Shown: piece by piece, positions 36,007 to 44,006 of the stretch | How positions within the stretch are numbered: position 1 is the first letter of the stretch | Layout: each line of letters begins with the position of its first letter | Source: MWCO01 sp964488865 | GTDB taxonomy: Bacteria > Myxococcota_A > Polyangia > Polyangiales > Polyangiaceae | Reading direction: 5' to 3' | NCBI GenBank assembly: GCA_964488865.1 | Contig: CAZAWR010000006.1 | Coordinates: 62,001-126,000 of the forward strand | Length of the DNA: 64,000 nucleotides | Notes under the pieces: generated by a model | Told to the model about the DNA's origin: nothing | Database searches by the model: none | The model's input: the letters and a program-made list of their open reading frames with translations, nothing else | Translations under genes and position numbers: made by a program

Positions 36007-38793
36007 GTGAGCCGCCCCCAACCCTTCGGAGCCTACGACCTGCTCGAGCGCATCAACGTCGGTGGCATGGCCGAGGTGTTCCGGGCCGTCCATCGACAGT
36101 CGAGGCGGACGATCGCCATCAAGCGGATCCTCCCCTCCATCGCGGAGGACGAAGAGTTCATCTCGATGTTCCGCGACGAGGCCACCATCGCGAGCCAGCT
36201 CGACCACCCCAACATCGCGAAGATCTTCGATATCGGACGCGTGGACGCGAGCTACTACATCGCGCTGGAGTTCGTCAGCGGGCGCGACATGCGCACGATC
36301 ATCGACAACGCGGAGCGTCGCAACGTCGCCATTCCCCTCGACTTCACGCTTCACGTGATGATGAGCCTCTGCAAGGGGCTCGATTACGCGCATCGTCGCA
36401 AGGACGCGAACGGCAACCCGCTCGGGCTCGTGCACCGCGACGTGAGCCCCCAGAACATTCTCGTCTCCTACGACGGCGACGTGAAGCTGATCGACTTCGG
36501 CATCGCGAAGGCAGCGGGCAAGCTCGCGCGCACGCAGGTCGGCTCGATCAAGGGCAAGTTCGGCTACATGTCCCCGGAGCAGGTGCGCGGGTTGCCGGTC
36601 GATCAGCGCACCGACATCTTCGCGGTCGGCATTTGCTTCTGGGAGTTTCTAACCAAGCAGAGGCTCTTCCACGGCGACAACGAGATCGTCGTGATGGATC
36701 GCATCCGCAACGCAGACGTCGATCCCCCTTCCCGCATCGTGCCGAACCTGGCTCCCGAGCTCGACCAGATGGTGATGCGCGCTCTGGCGAAGGACGCGGA
36801 CGAACGCTACACTTCAGCATCCGATTTTCACGCTGATCTGAGCGCATACGCGCACACGGTCGGAATGGTCGTGCAACGCGATCTGGCAGCAGACTACATG
36901 CGACGCACTTTTCCCAACGACGCGAGCCTTCGCGTCGCGTCGCACGAGGAGGCCCACGCAATGGCGGACAACAAGGGCGGTTCGGACCTCGACGTATTCG
37001 AGGGGCTCGCACGCAAGCCTCAGGCACGCCCAGTACCCACACCTTCCACGTCGCCAAGCGCCCCGAGCGTGGCGAGTCCTTCTGGCCCGCCACCTCCTCC
37101 GGGACGTGCGCGGACGTTGCTTGGCATGGCGCCGCCCATGCCCCCTTCTGCACGCGGCCCGTTGCCGTCGTCGCCCTCGGGGAGGTTGCCGATCCCGAGC
37201 ACGCCGGGGTTGCCTCCGCCTCCCGGAGCACGGGGGTCCGGTGTGTTGCCCGCGGTGTCGCCGCCCCCTGCGAAGAGCAGCGCGCCCCCGCCTGCGGGAC
37301 GGCCCCCGATGCCTTCCAACCCGCTTCCGCCTCCCACGGCGCCCCCCACGAAGGCGAGTGGACTTCCGGGCCAAGCCCCTGCGAAGCCGGCTGCCGTCGA
37401 CATGGACTGGGACGACGAAGACGAGAAGACCCACGTCTACGACAAGCAGTCTACGGACGAGGTAGCCGAGGCGATCATGCAGCCGCTTCCCGCTGCCGGC
37501 ACGCCTGCGCCTCCGCCCACGTCCTCCGCCGCCGCCGCGCTTCTTCAGCGTTCGGGCAACGTGGCGCCGCCCATGCCGAAGATGCCGTCGCTCCCGTCTG
37601 CCACGCCGGGACTGGTCCCCGCGCCTCCACCACGCTCGGTGGCCGCAGCAGAGCCGACGATGCTGTCCGCGCCGAAGGAAGAGAAGAAGTCCAGCAGCCT
37701 GCCGTGGGTGTTGGTGGCTCTGCTCGCGGTCGTCATCGCCGGCGGCGCTGGCGTGTTCTTCCTCATGCCCTCCACCGGCTCGCTGAAGGTGTACGTCTCC
37801 GGACCGGGTGGGCGAGACATCGGCAAGGTCGACATCTTCGTCAACAACGAGCGGGTGTGCACGTCTTCGCCTTGCACCGTCAACGACTTGAAGGCCGGCA
37901 TCCACGACGTGAAGGCCGAGGCCGAAGGGTACGAGTCCACAGCGCCGAAGGGCGTCGAGATCAAGGGGCGTGCGCAAGCGAAGCTCGACCTCGAGCTCAC
38001 GGTGGCGTCCGCGGGCAGCGGCTTCAAGGTCGCGGGCACGCAGCAGGGCATCAAGCTCTTCGTCGACGGGTCCGAGATCGGTCCGTTGCCGCAGACGCTC
38101 AAGAGCCTGAGCCCGGGCGAGCACAAGCTTCGCTTCGTTGGCTCCGATCGGTACGAGCCCCTCGAGAAGACCGTGACGGTGGTGCCGGACAAGATCGAGG
38201 ACCTGGGCGACATCAAGCTCAACGTGATCAAGGGCAAGGCCACGCTGCAGCTCGTCACGCGGGGCGCGCGCATTTTGCTGGTGCCGTCGAAGGGTGAGAA
38301 GCGCCAGATCGACGAGCGCATGTTCAAGAACGATCAGCTCTCGATCGACATCGACACGTCGAAGGAGTGGAGCATCGAGGCGACGAAGACTGGCTTCGAC
38401 GATCTAAAGCTGCCGATCTCGTTCGTGGACGGGCAAGCGGAGAAGACCTTCCGGATCGAGCTGAACGAGCGCGGGAAGACGCCGCCCGAAGACGACACGA
38501 AGCCGCCCGCCACGGCCCCCACATCGCCCGGACCTGGGCCGACGACGACCACGACGGCTACCGCGACCGCCACCGCGCCGCCGACCGGGGGACCGGCGAA
38601 GTTGAACATCAACTCGATCCCGCCTTCGGCGGTGTTGTTGGATGGCCGACCTCTCGGCCGCACGCCCAAGGCCGGCGTGGTGGTGAGCCCCGGAACGCAC
38701 ACGATCACGTTCATCCATCCCGAGAAGGGGAGGAAGTCCACGAGCGTGACGGTGAAGGCTGGGGAGACGAAGGGCGTGGGGGTTCGGTTCTAG
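36007..38793 (+). CDS. Membrane Ser/Thr protein kinase with PEGA repeats
   Basis: 928 residues from the GTG at 36007 (the open frame reaches a TTG at 35938). The Hanks kinase domain spans about residues 7-290: a glycine-rich loop INVGGMAEVF, K39 in AIKRIL, catalytic LVHRDVSPQN with D145, DFG at 163-165 and SPEQ near 190. A ~270-residue Pro/Ala/Ser-rich linker with acidic DDEDEKTHVYDK follows. A membrane helix is at about 565-586. Outside lie several PEGA-type domains, the last starting AKLNINSIPPSAVLLDGRPL. The Pro/Thr stretch before it is a spacer. Kinase inside, PEGA outside: a surface-sensing signalling protein. Its ligand is unknown. Confidence 0.93.
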   Translation: MSRPQPFGAYDLLERINVGGMAEVFRAVHRQSRRTIAIKRILPSIAEDEEFISMFRDEATIASQLDHPNIAKIFDIGRVDASYYIALEFVSGRDMRTIIDNAERRNVAIPLDFTLHVMMSLCKGLDYAHRRKDANGNPLGLVHRDVSPQNILVSYDGDVKLIDFGIAKAAGKLARTQVGSIKGKFGYMSPEQVRGLPVDQRTDIFAVGICFWEFLTKQRLFHGDNEIVVMDRIRNADVDPPSRIVPNLAPELDQMVMRALAKDADERYTSASDFHADLSAYAHTVGMVVQRDLAADYMRRTFPNDASLRVASHEEAHAMADNKGGSDLDVFEGLARKPQARPVPTPSTSPSAPSVASPSGPPPPPGRARTLLGMAPPMPPSARGPLPSSPSGRLPIPSTPGLPPPPGARGSGVLPAVSPPPAKSSAPPPAGRPPMPSNPLPPPTAPPTKASGLPGQAPAKPAAVDMDWDDEDEKTHVYDKQSTDEVAEAIMQPLPAAGTPAPPPTSSAAAALLQRSGNVAPPMPKMPSLPSATPGLVPAPPPRSVAAAEPTMLSAPKEEKKSSSLPWVLVALLAVVIAGGAGVFFLMPSTGSLKVYVSGPGGRDIGKVDIFVNNERVCTSSPCTVNDLKAGIHDVKAEAEGYESTAPKGVEIKGRAQAKLDLELTVASAGSGFKVAGTQQGIKLFVDGSEIGPLPQTLKSLSPGEHKLRFVGSDRYEPLEKTVTVVPDKIEDLGDIKLNVIKGKATLQLVTRGARILLVPSKGEKRQIDERMFKNDQLSIDIDTSKEWSIEATKTGFDDLKLPISFVDGQAEKTFRIELNERGKTPPEDDTKPPATAPTSPGPGPTTTTTATATATAPPTGGPAKLNINSIPPSAVLLDGRPLGRTPKAGVVVSPGTHTITFIHPEKGRKSTSVTVKAGETKGVGVRF

Positions 38794-38889
38794 GTTCTAG
38801 GGCACACGTCTCGTTCGACGATCCCACCTACAATCCAGACCAGACCCATCGACCTTGCGGTCCCGGCCGGCTTGCGCGAGACTTCGACG

Positions 38890-39543
38890 GTGGACCTACG
38901 CAAGCTTGCCAAGTTCGTGTTGTGGACGGCCTTGATCGGGGGGGCTCTGTGGGGAGTGTTGCGCTTCTTGCTCGTCAAGACGTGGACGGTTCCCTCGGAC
39001 GACCCTGTCCTGTCGTCGTCGATCGCTCCTTCACTTGCGCCTGGCGATGCGGTGCTTCTTCTTCACGGCTTACCGCGAGGCTTCGGTGACTTGGTACGGT
39101 GCACCGATCCGGACGAACCACGGCGGTGGGTCATAGGACGGATTGCGGGAGAAGGGGGAGACACGGTTGAGCTCACAGCGTCCAGGCTCGTTGTCAATGG
39201 TCGCACGGCCGACATCGAACATGCGTGCAGCCCTGCGGTGATCAAGGCCCCTCACCCCAACACGAGTGCCCCCGTCGACCTACGATGCGACATGGAGGAC
39301 TTGGGGGGAGTGATTCACAAGCGGGCTCACGGGAACCCGGAGGGTCGAGCCGTGAGCAATCCGATGAAGAGAACGGTCCCCCCGGACTCATTCTTCCTGA
39401 TCAGCGACAACCGCGCGTTTCAGAACGACTCATTCACCTACGGAGCGGTCCCTTCCGAGACGTGTGATGCCCGCATCGTCTTCCGCTTCTGGAGTTCGGC
39501 AGGCTTCGGAGACGAAGACAACCGATTCACTTGGGTGAACTGA
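38890..39543 (+). CDS. Signal peptidase I-like protein lacking the general-base lysine
   Basis: 217 residues from the GTG at 38890 (a TTG at 38872 would add six). One N-terminal membrane helix is followed by the S26 box SSSIAPSLAPGD; S44 is the likely catalytic Ser of the S(x2)P(T/S)L motif. In the next box canonical enzymes read KR(V/I)(V/I)G(x)PGD; here it is VIGRIAGEGGD, so the Lys position (eight before the Asp) holds G83. The last box SDNRAFQNDSFTYGAVP is well preserved. The fold is therefore SPase I. Whether it cleaves signal peptides is doubtful, and it may be a processing paralogue or pseudoenzyme. No paralogue is in this window. Confidence 0.8.
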   Translation: MDLRKLAKFVLWTALIGGALWGVLRFLLVKTWTVPSDDPVLSSSIAPSLAPGDAVLLLHGLPRGFGDLVRCTDPDEPRRWVIGRIAGEGGDTVELTASRLVVNGRTADIEHACSPAVIKAPHPNTSAPVDLRCDMEDLGGVIHKRAHGNPEGRAVSNPMKRTVPPDSFFLISDNRAFQNDSFTYGAVPSETCDARIVFRFWSSAGFGDEDNRFTWVN

Positions 39544-39790
39544 CGATTGGCCTCGGTTGTACTGTGGTCAAGAGGCTAAACAGGATCACACAGAGCCGTG
39601 GCCAACGTACGGGTCCAGTACGCATCGCCAGACCGTGCCCTGACCGCTTGCCCCTTACGCTTCGCCCTGGCCCTGCACGCTCACCCGCGGGAACGCCGGT
39701 TCATCCTGCTGGATCCAGATTGGCGGACCTTCGTGAAACGGACCTTGGAGTTTCCCTTTCCGCGGGCTGAAGCCCACGGCAACTTCGGGG

Positions 39791-39812
39791 GAAGCCCGCC
39801 AGGGCGGGCTTC
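39791..39812. terminator. GC hairpin, possible terminator
   Basis: GAAGCCCGCC and GGCGGGCTTC pair perfectly with a 2-base spacer (effective loop 4 bases), about 250 bases past the signal-peptidase-like gene. It lacks a T tract on either strand, so intrinsic termination is uncertain. Confidence 0.4.
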
Positions 39813-39887
39813 TCGCGGTACGCCCTGGGTGTAAACCAAACCGCACGGTGACAGCAGAAGTGCGAGTTTCGCCAATCCTAGCCGACC

Positions 39888-40055
39888 GCTCGCCCCTGGG
39901 TCCTGCACGCAGCGGTTGGGTCTGACCCGTCGAGCCCGAGCCCGAGTCAGCCGAGCCCGAAAGAAGTTAGCAGGCCGAGCGATCACGTGACAGCGGCAGT
40001 CGTCCGCTTCGCAAAGCCGTCCACTGGCACGCAAGGTGCGCGACCAGGGGCGAGC
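39888..40055. repeat. Inverted repeat bounding a 144-bp segment
   Basis: 12-base arms GCTCGCCCCTGG (39888-39899) and CCAGGGGCGAGC (40044-40055). The arrangement could be a relic of a small mobile element next to the IS630 fragment. No target-site duplication is obvious. Confidence 0.5.
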
Positions 40056-40200
40056 CCGCAGCACCGCGAGCCGGGCACATGACGCATGTGGCAGCGAGGC
40101 CAGCGAATCAGTGGTGCGTGCTCACGTGAAGGGGGCGCAGCATGCCTGTATCCATGCGGAATGACCTCTGATAGCGCTGGAGACGCTTCTGGAGGCAACG

Positions 40201-40455
40201 ATGGCTCGCTCAAAGAATGGCCAGGCGATACGCAAATCGCAACGAACTGAGCAGAAGCTCTTGGCTGGCCCGCAAGCGGCGGGGTTCACCGCCGGGGTAT
40301 GGAACGGGCCGATGGTCAAGCACTGGATCGAGACGAACTTCGGTGTGCACTACCACAAGCACCACATCCCTCGACTACTGCATCGTCTGGGATTCTCCGT
40401 TCAACGTCCCCGCAAGTTGGTTGCTCGCGCTGACGCCGAAGCTCAGCGGCAATAG
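40201..40455 (+). pseudogene. IS630-type transposase fragment (winged-helix part)
   Basis: An 84-residue frame ending in TAG. Residues GVWNGPMVKHWIETNFGVHYH and RLLHRLGFSVQRPRKL match the winged helix-turn-helix found near the N-terminus of IS630/Tc1-type transposases. The catalytic DDE domain, which should follow directly, is absent: only ~85 bases separate this stop from the end of the YfhO-like gene on the other strand. So this is a truncated remnant and not a gene. The family label rests on the (Y)GVxYHxxHxxRLLHRLG pattern. Confidence 0.65.
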
Positions 40456-40540
40456 ATCGAGGTCAGGCTCCCTGCGATAAAAAACGGCTCCTCTGGACAA
40501 TTCGTGGGTGCCGAGGGATGAGTGTGGGGCTTGGCAGGAC

Positions 40541-43006
40541 CTACTCGGAGCTTGGATCAGACCTGAGCACGCTCACCGGCCAACCAAGCCAGCCCACCGC
40601 CAGCAAGAAGCCGACCAGGTTCACAACCAACCCGAGCCGCAGCCACGGAGCCACATACTCGAAACGGACCACATGCTCACCCGCCGGTACATATACACCT
40701 CGCACCGCGAAGTTGGCGCGGTGGATCGGCTGCCCAATCCCATCCACGCTAGCGCGCCAACCAGATACAAAGGCGTCGGACAGCACCAGCAAAGCCGGCC
40801 CGTCCCCCCGGGTCGTTACCTCCACCACGCTCGCGTCGTCCCGCACAAGCGAAGTCTCACCGCCGCGCGCTGTCAGCCCATCGAGCGGCTGTGGAGGCAC
40901 CTCGACAAGCTCTCCGTCAACCAACGCCTCCGCTGCATCGACGATTGCGCTCCCGTGGAAGTCGAAGCCGGAAGCTAGCGCGTTGCGAAGTGCCTCGACG
41001 TCGTGCGCTCCCGCGCGCACCTCAACCAAACCAGCCCGGTAGACACGCGGCAGAGCCCGGAGGTCCTCAAGCACCACGCCCAATCCGGCATCAGCAAACC
41101 GTGCGACGAAACGTCCTGATGTGAGGTGGGGACGAAGCCACGAAGGAGGAGGCTCGTCGTCGGACACAATGTAGAAGCGCGTCCCGAACAGAGCGGCACC
41201 TTCGGCCCGGTGAGCGCCCTCAATCGCACCGTCCACAACCGCACCCACGTTTCCCAAGGAGTGCATCGAGTAGACCTGAACGACGCGTTGCTGGCCTACC
41301 AACGAGTACAGCGCGCCGGTCCATCGCTGTCGCATCTGACTCGTCAGGTAGCCGGCCTCATCCACCGGCACCGGCACGCGAGCGGGTTGCGGGATTCTCA
41401 AGAACCGAGCGTGCGGATCGATGGCTTGCATGCTCGAGACCATGGGACCCCGGTGAAACATCTCCGGCGGCGACAGCCCCAGGGGCACCAGCCCCACACG
41501 CACCACGTCGGCAAGAGCCACGCACGCCAACGCCGACGTGAACAGCGCAGTCCGGAGCTTTCCACGTGCGAGGAGCACGAGCAGAACCAGCACGGCCAGC
41601 GCAACGACCAGTGCGTGGCCGCCATCCATCTCAATCCGTCTCACGGCAGCATCCGCCAGCCCCGGAGCCGAAAAAAACGCCGCTTCCAGGATGAGCGGGC
41701 GCAAAGCACCTGCCGCCACGACGGCGAGCAAGGCCAAGCCGCCCCACAGACTTGCCGAGAACACGGCGGCGCGCGTTCGTCGATGATCCAAAACCGCCTC
41801 CAGCCCGAGCGCGCCGAGCAGGCACAACGGCAACGGAGTCGCCGCGGCCCACTTTTCCGGGTATCGGAACATGCTGAGCCCCGGAACGATCATGTCTGCG
41901 AGAGAATACACACCGCCCCGCGCGCCCAGTGCCATGAGCAGGAAGAACACCGTCAGCGCGACGAGCGCTACGGACAGTGCCCTTCGTGATCCCGTCAGAA
42001 GCGCCGCCGGCGCAAAGATGATCGGCACGAGCCCGAGATACAACGACGGGACCCAGTATCGATAGGAGCCGCTCAGCCCGTTGCCCCACAACGAGTTCTC
42101 CGGGAGCCAAAGCCCTGTAAGATAGGGCAAGCCATAGGTGAGCAGCCGCAACGGGTGCAGCGTGAACTTGAGCCGCGAGGCATCCGTGTAATGCGCTCCT
42201 CCGACGATGCGCTGGCTCTCCGACAGCGAGGGCAGGGTCGCCGCGAGCTGAGCGCTCGAGAGCAACAGCGCAGCTAGGACGACCGCCGTCAGATAGCCCA
42301 ATGCACCGCCCGCAGCCCGCAGCCTCGTCTCCGGTGGCGATGCCACGACGTAGGCCACGCCGACAGCCACCAGCGTGAACGTGTTGTAGTACCAGACCTG
42401 GGGTTCTCCACCGAGCAGCATCAGGGCCATGGCCGCGCCCGATGTGACTGCCCAGCGAAGAGAACGCCGCTCTACGCCACGCAAGTAGCAGAGCAGCGAC
42501 AGCGGAAGCCAAGCCACGCTGAAGACATGCTCGGCGTTCTCCTGCGCGTTGCACAGCAGCGGACCGGAAAACGCAAAGCCGATGGCGGCCACGAACGCTG
42601 CGCTCGCTCGAGCGCCGCGGTCTCTCGCAAGCGCGTACATCGCGGCACCGCCCAGCCACAAGTGAAACACAATCATTCGGTGCAGTCCTGCCAGTGGCTC
42701 GCCGAGCAACTGCAGCACGTTCAGGGGGTACAGAGGCGCCGCCGCAGGATTTGCGGCCAGCGGCTCGCCCAGCACGACCCACGGATTCCACTGCGGCAGG
42801 CTCCCCGTGCGCCATGCCTCCGCCACAAGGCTCCGGGTAGGCGCGAACCAGAACGTGAAGTCCTCGTAGTAGAAGACCCGGTTGCCCACCAGCACGTCGA
42901 GGTGCGCAAGCCCCACCGCGACCGTCAATACGCCCAGCGCGATGAGATCCGCATGATGGCGAACTGCCCATTCTCGAACCGAGCGGCTCATCGGTGCTTC
43001 TGCCAT
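40541..43006 (-). CDS. YfhO-like membrane protein
   Basis: 821 residues from the ATG at 43006 (42991 is an alternative). About 13 hydrophobic helices. The first loop has RVFYYEDFTFWFAPTRSLVA and PLYPLNVLQLLGEPL, typical for the YfhO family. The C-terminal soluble domain ends with LVLSDAFVSGWRASVDG and PAGEHVVRFEYVAPWLRLG, the best-preserved YfhO pattern. YfhO proteins are GT-C-like and in Gram-positives glycosylate lipoteichoic acid; here the acceptor is unknown. The gene lies between two transposase remnants, so it may have been brought in or stranded by transposition. Codon use looks like that of its neighbours. Confidence 0.85.
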   Translation of the reverse strand: MAEAPMSRSVREWAVRHHADLIALGVLTVAVGLAHLDVLVGNRVFYYEDFTFWFAPTRSLVAEAWRTGSLPQWNPWVVLGEPLAANPAAAPLYPLNVLQLLGEPLAGLHRMIVFHLWLGGAAMYALARDRGARASAAFVAAIGFAFSGPLLCNAQENAEHVFSVAWLPLSLLCYLRGVERRSLRWAVTSGAAMALMLLGGEPQVWYYNTFTLVAVGVAYVVASPPETRLRAAGGALGYLTAVVLAALLLSSAQLAATLPSLSESQRIVGGAHYTDASRLKFTLHPLRLLTYGLPYLTGLWLPENSLWGNGLSGSYRYWVPSLYLGLVPIIFAPAALLTGSRRALSVALVALTVFFLLMALGARGGVYSLADMIVPGLSMFRYPEKWAAATPLPLCLLGALGLEAVLDHRRTRAAVFSASLWGGLALLAVVAAGALRPLILEAAFFSAPGLADAAVRRIEMDGGHALVVALAVLVLLVLLARGKLRTALFTSALACVALADVVRVGLVPLGLSPPEMFHRGPMVSSMQAIDPHARFLRIPQPARVPVPVDEAGYLTSQMRQRWTGALYSLVGQQRVVQVYSMHSLGNVGAVVDGAIEGAHRAEGAALFGTRFYIVSDDEPPPSWLRPHLTSGRFVARFADAGLGVVLEDLRALPRVYRAGLVEVRAGAHDVEALRNALASGFDFHGSAIVDAAEALVDGELVEVPPQPLDGLTARGGETSLVRDDASVVEVTTRGDGPALLVLSDAFVSGWRASVDGIGQPIHRANFAVRGVYVPAGEHVVRFEYVAPWLRLGLVVNLVGFLLAVGWLGWPVSVLRSDPSSE

Positions 43007-43252
43007 TGGGTGACCCAGGCGCTCAGGACTGCTGCCGCCCGGCATAACAACCTGTGGAGTTTGGGAACACGGCTTTCGAACCTCACAAGTTATCGCACTT
43101 CGCGTGGCGGCGAAAGCGTTGCGCTGTACCCTGATCCGGAGCGAAGCGACGGGCTGCCAGAGCAACCTCTGGATCTTGCTTCACGAATGGCGAGGCGGCC
43201 TGCCACCCATGAGGTGGGCGGTGCGTGAGAGGGCTCCTTCCCCCGCGTCGGC
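43007..43252. other. Upstream region of the YfhO-like gene
   Basis: About 245 bases between the YfhO-like start and the IS4 remnant. It must hold the promoter of the YfhO-like gene. I find no terminal inverted repeat of an IS4-type element and no small gene here. Confidence 0.4.
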
Positions 43253-43991
43253 TCAGCATTGATGGCTTCGCTTCGGCTTGCCGAGGTTCTTGCTGGTGGC
43301 GCGGTTGGCGGAGGCTGTCTTCGTGCGTCTGCTCAGGTCCGCTTCGACCCCGTCGGTGACGGCGCGCAAGTATTCTAGGCCTCGCCCGATGGTAATTGAG
43401 CCCGGCGGGCCGCCTGAGGACTTGCCCATGTACCCGCCGAGCCGCGCGATCCATTCCGTGGCCTGTGCAATGGTCGGCATCATGTCGTCGGTGATGTGCT
43501 CGGTTCGTTTGCCGTACTTCTGCATCATCAACAACAAGGCCTGGATTTCAGTCGGGCTGAGCTCGACGTTGGCCGGCAACTCGGGCTGGTTGTGTGAGAC
43601 AGATGCTTGAGTCGTTCTATTCTCATGGCGGCTGCCGCCAGCAAGGTAGCCCATTTCTTGAGCGCTCGCTGTGATCGGAGCTGCGAGCTCTCGATGTTGC
43701 AGTGCCCACTCTTCCATGTTCGATGGAAGTCCTCGATTCGCCAACGTTGCGTGTAGCCGTAAACCAACTGAATCGCTTGCTCAACGGTACCGACGGGGTG
43801 ACTGGTCAACAGCACCCAGTCCACACGCTGCTCGCCCTTGCGGACGGGACCGACTTCGCGTGCCCACACGACATTCACATCCGTGGGCAGGGCCTTCCCA
43901 GTCTTTTTGTCGCGCAACAGCAGCGTGACGTTGGCGGTGCGCAGCACGCTGCGGGCAACGTGAGCTGATCGACGAGGCCCCGCCGTTACCT
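43253..43991 (-). pseudogene. Decayed IS4-family (IS50-like) transposase
   Basis: Two overlapping minus-strand frames are parts of one transposase. The upstream part (to about 43594) carries TDVNVVWAREVGPV, then YTQRWRIEDFHRTWKSGHC, the Y(x2)RW(x)IE(x)FH(x)WKSG motif around the catalytic Glu of IS4/Tn5 transposases. The downstream part, in another frame, continues QPELPANVELSPTEIQALLL and ARLGGYMGKSSGGPPGSITI, the typical C-terminus. A frameshift near 43594 joins them (...RLKHLSH | NQPELP...). Upstream, similarity ends at an in-frame TAG near 43989, so the N-terminal half is gone. It starts only ~16 bases from the adjacent TMTC-like gene's stop. Confidence 0.85.
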
Positions 43992-44006
43992 AGCCGAAGC
44001 CCCCTG

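Larger units (their letters stand above)
39544..40200. other. Gene-poor region with hairpin and inverted repeat
   Basis: Roughly 650 bases between the signal-peptidase-like gene and an IS630 fragment. A 10-bp perfect hairpin (GAAGCCCGCC / GGCGGGCTTC, 39791-39812) may end transcription although no T-run follows. A 12-bp inverted repeat GCTCGCCCCTGG / CCAGGGGCGAGC lies at 39888-39899 and 40044-40055 with 144 bases between. CGAGCCCGAGCCCGAG is a short tandem. Several small frames exist but none resembles a protein I recognise. Confidence 0.55.

Noticed and set aside
39598..39834. 78-residue frame in the gene-poor region
   Set aside because: It runs through the 10-bp hairpin, has no RBS and resembles nothing I recognise.
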